Shown: in pieces, positions 7,248 to 14,495 of the stretch
Layout of the letters: every line of letters starts with the position of its first letter
Numbering within the stretch: position 1 is the stretch's first letter
NCBI GenBank assembly: GCA_964405665.1
Contig: CAYOOT010000049.1
Location: forward strand, 1 to 19,940
Length of the DNA stretch: 19,940 nt
Origin: CAYOOT01 sp964405665
GTDB lineage: Bacteria > Bdellovibrionota_C > UBA2361 > SZUA-149 > CAZDWZ01
Direction of reading: 5' to 3'
Notes under the pieces: model-generated
What the model was told of the DNA's origin: nothing
Seen by the model: the letters and a program-made list of their open reading frames with translations, nothing else
Database searches by the model: none
Program-made: the position numbers and the translations under genes

Positions 7248-8747
7248 TTAATCTCTGTCTCTGTGTTCCAATTCCTTGTAATTCTCCAACTTCTTCGGCT
7301 TTGGCTTCTCTATTTTTTCTTCTTTCTTATAATTATCAAGATTAATCAAATTCATTAGTTCTTTAGTTTTTTGATTTTCTTTTCCTTGAAAAGTTTGGAC
7401 GGATTCCGTAACCGTGGAGCAGGCTGTTTGTTTGGAATTATCAAATGCTAAGTTAAAAGTATTAAAAAATAAAGAAATTTTTTGATTTTTTGTTTCAGCT
7501 TTAGCCCAGGATGAAATAACAGTTTTTTTCGGTTCTCCTATCAGATTGTAAATAATTTTATAAAAAGGCAAAAAAGTTTCTTGATCAATGTATAAAACTT
7601 CTTTCCCATTGGAATAAAATGGATCCAAGGGAAAGATTTCTAAAACCCAAACTTTACGGGGAACAAATACTAAATTAACTGGAGCCCAGGGAGAAAGTTG
7701 TAAATTCTGATTGCTCTCATGATTAAAAAGCACAAATTGGCTAATACCATTTGTTGTTTCCTTGTCTCCACGTACGGTCAAATATTTATTGTTTTGGTTG
7801 GGAGCTTGTTTTGCTTTTGGTAAATCTTGTTTTCTGGAACTTTCTGAAAAGTTTGCTTCTTCTTTTACGTCAAGATTATATAATTCCAGCGGATAAGTAT
7901 TGAGCGAGCTTAAAGGAATTAAAATTGTTTTTTCTTCTAGCGTTTTGATTCCCAGATCCTGGATTTTATTGGAAAAATTCAAAAGATCATCAAAACTAAT
8001 CCCGCATTCTAAGATTTTATCGCTGCGTAATGAACTGGGAACTGACCGCAGCTTTTTATTAATAGTAGAAAAAATCCAGTGCTGATCCGCAAATTTGCTG
8101 AAATAACGTTTAGAAAATTCCAAATAACCGTTAATAACTTCCGGTGATTTGAAATTTAGTATTTCTAATTGTTGTAAAGGTTGATCGAGCAAATTTGTTT
8201 TTTCAGTATTTCCTTGCTGTTCGGAGGGAAAAGAAAAAGTTTTTCTATAATAACTGGCGCTAGCCGATTTAAAAAGTGCTTGTGAACCAAACCAATGAAC
8301 TGCCAGTTGATAATAAGAGTCTTGTTCTTGATTTTGCGCAAAACTCAAGTTCCAAAGAATTTTATATCCTTTAATTGTAGGATTGACTTCTGAATTTATT
8401 TCTTTTGCTTGACCAAAGGGTAAAGCATAAGACACGACATAGGGCACAGAATTTGTTTGATTAAACTGCAATTGATTTTTATCATCTAAAAAAGAATTTG
8501 CTGCATTTTGTGTGCTTGCTTCTAAAAACTCTTTGCTTAGGGAAAAATCAAGATCTTTACCACTGGCTAAAGGGACGATAATTTTTTGATCTTTAATTAA
8601 AGGAATTAAGGGACTGATTAATTGGTCGTAGTAATTAGCTAAGTTATTGGGATTTACCACTAAGCTGGAGTCTGATTTTTCCTTCGTTTCTGCAAAGGCA
8701 GAAAATGAAATGAAAAAAAACAAAAAGAAACAAAAGAACCTATTCAC
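7248..8747 (-). CDS. Secreted DUF1329-like protein
   Basis: This 499-residue protein starts with a clear signal peptide (about 1-19, a Phe-rich core ending in AFA-ET) and should be exported. ALPFGQAKEI around residue 110 followed by KILWN, and KVWVLEIFPLDPFYSNGKEV then LYIDQETFLPFYK near 370-400, match the pattern of DUF1329 proteins (outer-membrane, LolA/LolB-like fold). Members have no settled function but are often linked to envelope lipid or hydrophobic-compound handling. The C-terminus is a Lys/Glu-rich tail. The start is GTG at 8745-8747, sharing its G with the TAG stop of the NuoI-like gene (TAGTG), so the two are likely translationally coupled. The family call is moderate; secretion is well supported. 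Confidence 0.65.
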   Translation of the reverse strand: MNRFFCFFLFFFISFSAFAETKEKSDSSLVVNPNNLANYYDQLISPLIPLIKDQKIIVPLASGKDLDFSLSKEFLEASTQNAANSFLDDKNQLQFNQTNSVPYVVSYALPFGQAKEINSEVNPTIKGYKILWNLSFAQNQEQDSYYQLAVHWFGSQALFKSASASYYRKTFSFPSEQQGNTEKTNLLDQPLQQLEILNFKSPEVINGYLEFSKRYFSKFADQHWIFSTINKKLRSVPSSLRSDKILECGISFDDLLNFSNKIQDLGIKTLEEKTILIPLSSLNTYPLELYNLDVKEEANFSESSRKQDLPKAKQAPNQNNKYLTVRGDKETTNGISQFVLFNHESNQNLQLSPWAPVNLVFVPRKVWVLEIFPLDPFYSNGKEVLYIDQETFLPFYKIIYNLIGEPKKTVISSWAKAETKNQKISLFFNTFNLAFDNSKQTACSTVTESVQTFQGKENQKTKELMNLINLDNYKKEEKIEKPKPKKLENYKELEHRDRD

Positions 8748-9343
8748 TAGAATTCATTAAAATAAGGATTTTTTTCTATAACTTGCATTTTTTTAAGGTG
8801 TTCTTTAAGTAAAGCTTCTGGTCCTTGATCTTCAATCTTTCTGGAACGAATCATTAAAGTTTCTTTATCTTCAACAAAGGTGCGGGGATCGGTGCTGTAA
8901 ATTTCCGGATGAATTCCTGTATCCATTCTGATAGCATCCACTGGGCATGCTTCTACGCAATAGCCACAATAAATACAAAGCAAAGTATCTATTTCATAAC
9001 GGGCCGGAAATTTTTCTATATTAGCATCGTCATGTTCTGCGGCCTCAATATAAATACACTTTGCCGGACAAGCAGTTGCACAAAGATAACAAGCCGTACA
9101 GCGAACTGCTCCGTCTGAATTTAAGGTCAAACGATGTCGACCGCGGTACCGTTCAGCGTAAGGCCGTAACTCATTAGGATATTCAATTGTTGCCCAAGGT
9201 TTTTTACTTTTATTCAGTCCAATTACTTGCAAAAGATATAATCCGAGATGGCCAATCAGGTGACCTGTCGTTTGCATCACGCCTTTGATCACTTCAAAAA
9301 CATATAATCGCTCTAATAATGTTAATTCTTCTTTTCTTTTCAT
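8747..9343 (-). CDS. nuoI: NuoI-like 2x[4Fe-4S] ferredoxin subunit
   Basis: Two canonical cluster motifs are seen: C82-x2-C85-x2-C88-x3-C92-P and C123-x2-C126-x2-C129-x3-C133-P, each for a [4Fe-4S] cluster. YAERYRGRHRLTLNSDG (62-78), just before the first motif, and PARYEIDTLLCIYCG between the two are typical of the NuoI subunit of NADH:quinone oxidoreductase (complex I), which passes electrons towards quinone. The length of 198 residues is slightly above the usual 160-190. I chose the ATG at 9341-9343 because AAGGA lies seven bases upstream; the in-frame TTG one codon earlier is less likely. No other nuo gene is present; its partner is the coupled DUF1329-like gene. It may be a displaced complex I subunit or serve another oxidoreductase. 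Confidence 0.85.
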   Translation of the reverse strand: MKRKEELTLLERLYVFEVIKGVMQTTGHLIGHLGLYLLQVIGLNKSKKPWATIEYPNELRPYAERYRGRHRLTLNSDGAVRCTACYLCATACPAKCIYIEAAEHDDANIEKFPARYEIDTLLCIYCGYCVEACPVDAIRMDTGIHPEIYSTDPRTFVEDKETLMIRSRKIEDQGPEALLKEHLKKMQVIEKNPYFNEF

Positions 9344-9507
9344 CAATCATTCCTTACTCTTAATTTATCTCTGCGATTATTATCTATATCTGATTATTTT
9401 GACTATAAAAAGTTTTCTTCCTTATAAGATTTATGTTGACTTTTAAGCTGGTTTAGAAGAGAAACTGCTTACGATTTTGTATAATTTAGCATATAAATGA
9501 TAAGAAA

Positions 9508-10107
9508 ATGACAAGAACAGTTGAAATATTTTATAGTTTCCAATGCCCTTATTCTTATTTGGCATTTGATCGTCTTTCTCAAATTGAAAAAAAATTTGAT
9601 GTCAAAGTTCTCTGGCAGCCATTTTCGGCTAAAGCCTCAGGTAAGAATTTTCAAGGAACAGTGATTCCACAAGAAAAGGCCACTTATATCATTGAGGACG
9701 CTACCCGATTAGCCAAAGAAATGAATTTGCCGATAACCTTTAAAGAAGGATGGCCGGAAACAGAATTTGATCCGGAAAGAAGTATTCGAGGTGCCGTAGT
9801 AGCAACAGATTTAGAACTAGATTTAGAATACAACGTAAAAGTTTTTGATCGTTGGTGGGGACAAGCTCAAGACCCTAACGAACAATCTTTTTTAATCGAA
9901 TTGGCTGATGATTTAGATATCGATGTTAATGAATTTGCCGGTAGAATGAGCACCACTGATACCAGAGAAAGAGTTCGAGGAATATATAAAAGAGGTAAAA
10001 AACTTCAAGTATTTGAGACACCGACAATTCTAATTGATGAAGAAAGATTTGTCGGCATTGATCGCATAGATGCTGCTGAAAGAAGATTAAAAGAATTAGG
10101 CCTATAG
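9508..10107 (+). CDS. DsbA/HCCA-isomerase family thioredoxin-like protein
   Basis: This 199-residue protein matches the DsbA-like fold of 2-hydroxychromene-2-carboxylate isomerase, FrnE and kappa-class GST proteins. The active-site position reads S10-F-Q-C13-P-Y-S16, so it is CxxS and not a redox CxxC. It is the only cysteine in the protein. A helical insertion runs from about 45 to 150, and the cis-proline loop FETPTILID (169-177, Pro172) precedes the last strand. There is no signal peptide, so it is cytoplasmic. The substrate is unknown; glutathione- or thiol-dependent isomerase or reductase activity is plausible. The gene is divergent from the NuoI-like gene. A TATAAT lies at 9480-9485 but without a good -35. 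It probably begins a run that continues into rsmE 17 bases later. Confidence 0.82.
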   Translation: MTRTVEIFYSFQCPYSYLAFDRLSQIEKKFDVKVLWQPFSAKASGKNFQGTVIPQEKATYIIEDATRLAKEMNLPITFKEGWPETEFDPERSIRGAVVATDLELDLEYNVKVFDRWWGQAQDPNEQSFLIELADDLDIDVNEFAGRMSTTDTRERVRGIYKRGKKLQVFETPTILIDEERFVGIDRIDAAERRLKELGL

Positions 10108-10124
10108 AAATCTGAGGTAGAAAT

Positions 10125-10883
10125 TTGAGGCTTTATCGATTTATTCTTGATAAAGTTCTGTCTAATAAATTTGCTTATCTCGATAGTTCTGAATCCAATC
10201 ATTTAAAAAATGTCTTAAGAATAACTCCTGATTCGGAAGTTATTTTATTTGACCTAGAAAATAGTTCCTATTTTCTAGCTAAATATCTTAAAGATGAAAA
10301 TAATTGTTGTCTCTGTGAAATTATTTCCAAAATTGAAAAAAGATCAGTTCCTAAGCTTAATTTACATGTCGCTTTAATTAAATCTGAAATCAATGAATTT
10401 ATAGTGGAAAAAGCCGTTGAATTGGGAGTTTCTAGTATCAACTTCTACTCCGCAAAAAGAAGTCAGGAAGTATTAAAGGATTTTCAGTTAGAAAAAAAAC
10501 TGCAGCGCTTTAAAAAAATTGCCATTGCGGCAATTAAACAATGCGGTTCTCCTCTATTTCCTGAAATTAAATATTTCAAAGATTTATCGGAGGCATTGCC
10601 TTTAAAAAACTCCGCAGCAAACAAACTTATTTTTCTTGCTCCTGATTATGAAAATCAAGATCAACAATTTAAGCTTGCAAGCATTGCAACAAATTTAAAA
10701 AGTAAATCTGCAGATTCCGAAACAAATTTATTAATTGGTCCCGAAGGCGGATTGACTAAAGAAGAGATTGAACTGGCGATTAAGCATGGTTATTTAGGAA
10801 GTACCTTGGGTAATACTACTTTAAGAGTGGAAACTGCAGTAATTGTGGCAGTAGGAAACATCTTGAACAGGCTTTATGATTAA
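10125..10883 (+). CDS. rsmE: 16S rRNA (uracil-1498-N3)-methyltransferase
   Basis: This 252-residue protein matches RsmE, a SPOUT-class methyltransferase that methylates U1498 of 16S rRNA using S-adenosylmethionine. The N-terminal RNA-binding part begins RLYRFIL and includes SNHLKNVLR. The C-terminal trefoil-knot motifs LLIGPEGGLTKEE (202-214), TLGNTTLRVETAV (227-239) and the final VGNILNR helix are canonical. The start is TTG at 10125-10127, supported by GAGGT six bases upstream and by the family N-terminus (MRLYRF). The stop overlaps the start of the following RDD gene by 8 bases, which suggests coupled translation. Confidence 0.93.
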   Translation: MRLYRFILDKVLSNKFAYLDSSESNHLKNVLRITPDSEVILFDLENSSYFLAKYLKDENNCCLCEIISKIEKRSVPKLNLHVALIKSEINEFIVEKAVELGVSSINFYSAKRSQEVLKDFQLEKKLQRFKKIAIAAIKQCGSPLFPEIKYFKDLSEALPLKNSAANKLIFLAPDYENQDQQFKLASIATNLKSKSADSETNLLIGPEGGLTKEEIELAIKHGYLGSTLGNTTLRVETAVIVAVGNILNRLYD

Positions 10884-11634
10884 AGATCAAATCTTGGAAT
10901 TATTTAAAAATGTTGAGCAAGAACTTATTTTAAAAGAAGATTCCAGTGCGGAACTAAATATCAGTCTGAATCAGAAGATTAATCAGACAGATAAAGAAAA
11001 AATAATATTGCTTTTTGAAGAAGCGGAACAAGAAATTCTTAATCTTAAAGGCATCGAAGAAAAGAAATTACCTCAAGACAAAAAAGAAATAGATAAAACT
11101 TTCGTCCGTGCAGCATTGGATTCTTTTTATCGTCAGGAAAAAAATGAGGCTAAAACCGAGGAAAATAAAAGAGAAACCCCAATTTCTCCTCTTTTACTTT
11201 TACCCCCAACATCAGATTTTCAAAACATTTCAAATTCGATAATCGACATTCTTCTTAATTTATTGGCAACTCTTTTCATCTCTTATCATTTACTTTTAAA
11301 TAAAGATTTTTTGTTAATTTTTGATTCCAATGAAGTCTTACTTCTTATTATTCCGATGATTTTTATTTTTTGTTTAACTTGGATTTTTATGGGGACCTTT
11401 CAATTGGCAATCTGGGGAAAGACCGTGGGTGCCCGACTAGTAGGGATAATGATTATTTCAGAAGATGGCAATTTGCCTGGATTGAAACGCTCTTTGTTAA
11501 GAACAATCTCTCAACTGCCTGTTTTTCTCACTTTGGGCCTAATTAATTTAGTTTTTCTGAAAAAAATCTATTTCCACGACTTTATAGCGGGAACTCGAAA
11601 AGTCTCCATACTTAAAAAATCAGATAAACACTAG
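10876..11634 (+). CDS. RDD-family membrane protein with cytoplasmic N-terminal region
   Basis: The C-terminal half (about 115-245) is an RDD domain: a membrane segment starting NSIIDILLNLL (119-129), a second around 143-170, then WGKTVGARLVGIMIISEDG (170-188), a third segment near 207-227, and FHDFIAGTRKV (233-243). These are the recurring elements of RDD proteins, which are often proposed as small transporters or channels but have no general function. The first 110 residues are charged and helical, unlike minimal RDD proteins, and I do not recognise them. The Arg of the RDD motif in the first helix is not obvious here. The ATG lies within the end of rsmE (8-base overlap), so the two are likely co-expressed. 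Confidence 0.8.
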   Translation: MIKDQILELFKNVEQELILKEDSSAELNISLNQKINQTDKEKIILLFEEAEQEILNLKGIEEKKLPQDKKEIDKTFVRAALDSFYRQEKNEAKTEENKRETPISPLLLLPPTSDFQNISNSIIDILLNLLATLFISYHLLLNKDFLLIFDSNEVLLLIIPMIFIFCLTWIFMGTFQLAIWGKTVGARLVGIMIISEDGNLPGLKRSLLRTISQLPVFLTLGLINLVFLKKIYFHDFIAGTRKVSILKKSDKH

Positions 11635-11672
11635 ATTCAATATGGGAAATTTGCTAGAAGATCCAGCTCTTC

Positions 11673-11745
<73 letters not shown>

Positions 11746-11821
11746 TTCTTCCCCTTTTGCACCCAACTACAGAATATAGTACAAGGATGTTCGTTTCTTA
11801 TGCCCGAGAAATGGGAGAAAA

Positions 11822-12874
11822 ATGATGTCCAAAACCAAAGCAATTTCTGCAGATGAACTAATAAAAATTATTAAACAAGGTACTGCTGAGAATAATCTAG
11901 TCAGTTGCCTAATTAATTCCGGATTGTCCTCGATTCTCTTATTCCCCACTGCGCAACAAGCAAGATTAAAAAAGCTAATTAATTGGCTTAAAGAAAATTA
12001 CTGTAAAAAAAATAGCTGTAATTATTCAGCGTTTTTTGGTGCCGATTTGAATAACAAACAGATCATGGGGAATTTTACTTCTCTAATCTCTAATTATTCC
12101 CTTTTTTCTCAAAGTAACATCGTAATTATTTATGATGTTGAACAAATTAAAGCGGCAAGTCAAAAACAATTTGTCGAGGCATTAAATAATAATACTTCCA
12201 ATCTTATTTTGATTTGTGCTCAAGAAGAAACTAGCAAAACCTCTATTGTCAATAAATTTATCGATCTTTGTTCTCCGATCACTATTTCCGAATTAAAGGG
12301 TGCTGCCTTGAGTAAATGGATCGAAAGAGAGTTTTTAAAAATCAACCCTTTATTTGAAATTGATTCCGCGGTAATTTCCTATCTTCAAAATAATTTAGCT
12401 GAGGATCTCAATCAACTTTTAAATGAAATTGAAAAAATATCTTTACTTTCTGCTCAAAGTAAAAAAATCACCTTAGAGCTAGTGCAAGATGTTCTTGCTT
12501 GTTCTAAAGAATCAAGCAGTTTTGAGCTTGTTTCTCAAATGGCCGGTAAAAATCCCTATGGTGCGATCAGAATCAGCAAAGCTCTTTTGGAGCAAGGCCT
12601 GCATCCTTTACAAATTTCCAGTTTTCTCAGTAAAGCTTTTAGAATAATTGCTGCTAATAAGGAATCTTCGGTTAAGGATCCGGAAACCAAAGAATTAAGC
12701 AACTTTTGGTTTTTAAAGCAACTCTCCACTGCGATTAGAGGTTTTAGTATTTCTGATTTGAAAAAAAGTATTGAAGTTTTAAAAAAACTGGATTTTCAAT
12801 TAAAGGACTCCGGGTTGGAACCTCAGATTTCATTATTAAATTCAGTTCAAGTAATTTCTTTAAGAAGTTTTTGA
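11822..12874 (+). CDS. holA: DNA polymerase III delta subunit
   Basis: This 350-residue protein has the length and layout of HolA, the clamp-loader subunit that opens the beta sliding clamp. An N-terminal AAA+-like domain without a Walker A motif (about 1-140) includes the strand LSSILLFPTAQQARLKKLI and the region ILICAQEE, TSKTSIVNKF. The lid region begins LKGAALSKWI and holds the typical LAEDLNQLLNEIEKISLLS pattern. The C-terminal collar domain includes SSFELVSQMAGKNPYGAIRI then SKALLEQGLHPLQISSFLSK. Conservation is low in this family, so the call rests on overall pattern. The first of two adjacent ATGs is taken, with GGGAGA just upstream. Confidence 0.85.
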   Translation: MMSKTKAISADELIKIIKQGTAENNLVSCLINSGLSSILLFPTAQQARLKKLINWLKENYCKKNSCNYSAFFGADLNNKQIMGNFTSLISNYSLFSQSNIVIIYDVEQIKAASQKQFVEALNNNTSNLILICAQEETSKTSIVNKFIDLCSPITISELKGAALSKWIEREFLKINPLFEIDSAVISYLQNNLAEDLNQLLNEIEKISLLSAQSKKITLELVQDVLACSKESSSFELVSQMAGKNPYGAIRISKALLEQGLHPLQISSFLSKAFRIIAANKESSVKDPETKELSNFWFLKQLSTAIRGFSISDLKKSIEVLKKLDFQLKDSGLEPQISLLNSVQVISLRSF

Positions 12875-12918
12875 TATAAGGATGACTGTCCAGAATTATC
12901 AAAAAATGTTGCCGCAAC

Positions 12919-12982
12919 GGGCACCCATAAAGGGCGCCCCTACCTTCGTTAAATTACGTAGGGGCAGGTTTTATGCCTGCCC
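12919..12982. repeat. Imperfect inverted-repeat element with nested hairpins
   Basis: Two 25-base halves (12919-12943 and 12958-12982) are imperfect inverted copies, and each folds on itself. The left is GGGCACCC/GGGCGCCC with one mismatch; the right is a perfect GGGCAGG/CCTGCCC. Both carry CCCCTAC or its complement at the inner edge. GC-rich units of this kind (GTAGGGGC...GCCC) resemble dispersed non-coding repeats seen in many environmental genomes. It lies in the 223-base gap between holA and lpd. No T-tract follows. Confidence 0.7.
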
Positions 12983-13030
12983 GGAATTAGCAAGACTATG
13001 TGCAATTAGCAGCTGTAGAGAATTTGCTTC

Positions 13031-13059
13031 TTGTAGAAAATCATTTAATATTTTATAGA
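13031..13059 (+). promoter_or_regulatory. Possible sigma-70-type promoter for lpd-E1
   Basis: TTGTAG (13031-13036) and TATAGA (13054-13059) are separated by 17 bases. This would place a start near 13066, about 32 bases before the lpd ATG. The lpd ribosome site GGAG lies at 13086-13089. The region is AT-rich, so chance matches are common. Confidence 0.35.
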
Positions 13060-13097
13060 TTAAACGCCTTAATATTTGTAATAATGGAGAAAAGAAG

Positions 13098-14495
13098 ATG
13101 TCTTCAAAGAGCTTTGATTGCGTAGTAATAGGAGCAGGTCCTGGTGGTTATGTTGCAGCAATTCGCGCATCGCAGCTGGGATTAAAAACAGCTGTTATTG
13201 AAAAGGAAGCCCCCGGTGGAATTTGTTTGAATTGGGGTTGTATTCCGACAAAAGCTTTATTAAAAAGTGCCGAAGTTTTACATACAATCAAACATGCTGC
13301 CGATTTTGGACTGAAAACATCTGAAGTAAGTTATGACTTTCCCGGAGTAATCGAACGCTCCCGCAAAGTTGTTGATAAAATGACCAAGGGCGTAGAATTT
13401 CTTTTAAAGAAAAATAAAGTTGAACTGATTAATGGACATGCAAAATTCTTAAATACTAATCAATTAAACGTTAAAGACAAATCTGGAACAGAAACTACTG
13501 TTAATTTTAAAGATGCGATTATTGCTACTGGTGCCAGAGCAAGAACTCTTCCCAATTTACCTGTAGATGGAGAAAGAGTAATTACTTATCGTCATGCCCT
13601 TGCTCTCAAACAATGCCCACAAAAACTTTTAGTAATTGGTTCTGGGGCGATTGGAATTGAATTTGCTTATTTTTATAATGCTTTTGGTGCAGAAGTAACT
13701 GTAGTGGAACTTTTAGATCAAATTCTTCCAATCGAAGACAAGGAAGTTTCTATCGCCTTGGAAAAGAATTTTAAAAAGAACGGAATGCAAATAAAAACAA
13801 AAGCTCTGGTTGAAAGCATTGAGAAAAAGGGGCAAGGAGTCAATGCGATCATTAAATCTGGGGATAAAATTGAACAATGGAGTGGAGATTATTGTTTGGT
13901 GGCAATTGGTGTTCAGGGCAACATCGAAGATTTGGGGCTAGAAAATATTGCAGTTAAACCGGAAAAATCATTTCTTAAAGTCGATCAATTTTATAAGACT
14001 AATACTCCGCATATTTATGCAATCGGCGATATTATTGGACCCCCGGCACTAGCGCACGTTGCCAGTCATGAAGGGATCATTGCCGCTGAAACTATCGCCG
14101 GAGTGCATACTCATCCGATGGATTATTCGGCAATTCCCGGCTGCACTTATTGTCAACCGCAAGTTGCTTCCATTGGGCTGACTGAAGAAGCAGCCGTTAA
14201 GGCCGGACATAAAGTAAAAGTTGGACGCTTTCCTTTTGCTGCTAGCGGTAAAGCTGTTGCTACAAATGAAACAGAAGGATTTGTCAAAGTGATCATTGAC
14301 GAACAATATGAAGAAATTCTAGGAGTGCATGTTATTCACCCTGAAGCGACAGAGCTAATTGCCGAGGCATCAATTATTAAATCACACGAAGGAACAGCTT
14401 CTAGTGTATTTAATACAGTGCATGCTCACCCCACCCTTTCTGAGGCAGTGATGGAAGCAATGGGTGATGCTTTAGGAAGAGCAATCCATATTTAA
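13098..14495 (+). CDS. lpd: Dihydrolipoyl dehydrogenase (E3)
   Basis: This 465-residue flavoprotein reoxidises the dihydrolipoyl groups of 2-oxoacid dehydrogenase complexes, passing electrons through FAD to NAD+. It shows the FAD-binding GAGPGG (12-17), the redox-active disulfide GGICLNWGCIP (Cys43 and Cys48), the NAD-binding IGSGAIGIEFA, and the second FAD motif TPHIYAIGDI. The C-terminal catalytic base is in HAHPTLSE (His444, Glu449). All key residues are present. A strong ribosome site (GGAG, 8 bases upstream) supports the start. The E1 ATG follows its stop codon directly, so the two genes are surely one transcript and its partners are the E1 and E2 encoded downstream. Confidence 0.96.
   Translation: MSSKSFDCVVIGAGPGGYVAAIRASQLGLKTAVIEKEAPGGICLNWGCIPTKALLKSAEVLHTIKHAADFGLKTSEVSYDFPGVIERSRKVVDKMTKGVEFLLKKNKVELINGHAKFLNTNQLNVKDKSGTETTVNFKDAIIATGARARTLPNLPVDGERVITYRHALALKQCPQKLLVIGSGAIGIEFAYFYNAFGAEVTVVELLDQILPIEDKEVSIALEKNFKKNGMQIKTKALVESIEKKGQGVNAIIKSGDKIEQWSGDYCLVAIGVQGNIEDLGLENIAVKPEKSFLKVDQFYKTNTPHIYAIGDIIGPPALAHVASHEGIIAAETIAGVHTHPMDYSAIPGCTYCQPQVASIGLTEEAAVKAGHKVKVGRFPFAASGKAVATNETEGFVKVIIDEQYEEILGVHVIHPEATELIAEASIIKSHEGTASSVFNTVHAHPTLSEAVMEAMGDALGRAIHI

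Noticed and set aside
9341..9346. TTG at 9344-9346 as the start of the NuoI-like gene.
   Set aside because: An ATG follows directly and has the better spacing from AAGGA, so the ATG was preferred.
9436..9485. TTGACT at 9436 and TATAAT at 9480 as one promoter for the DsbA-like gene.
   Set aside because: The spacer would be 38 bases, far outside the working range. The TATAAT alone is not enough.
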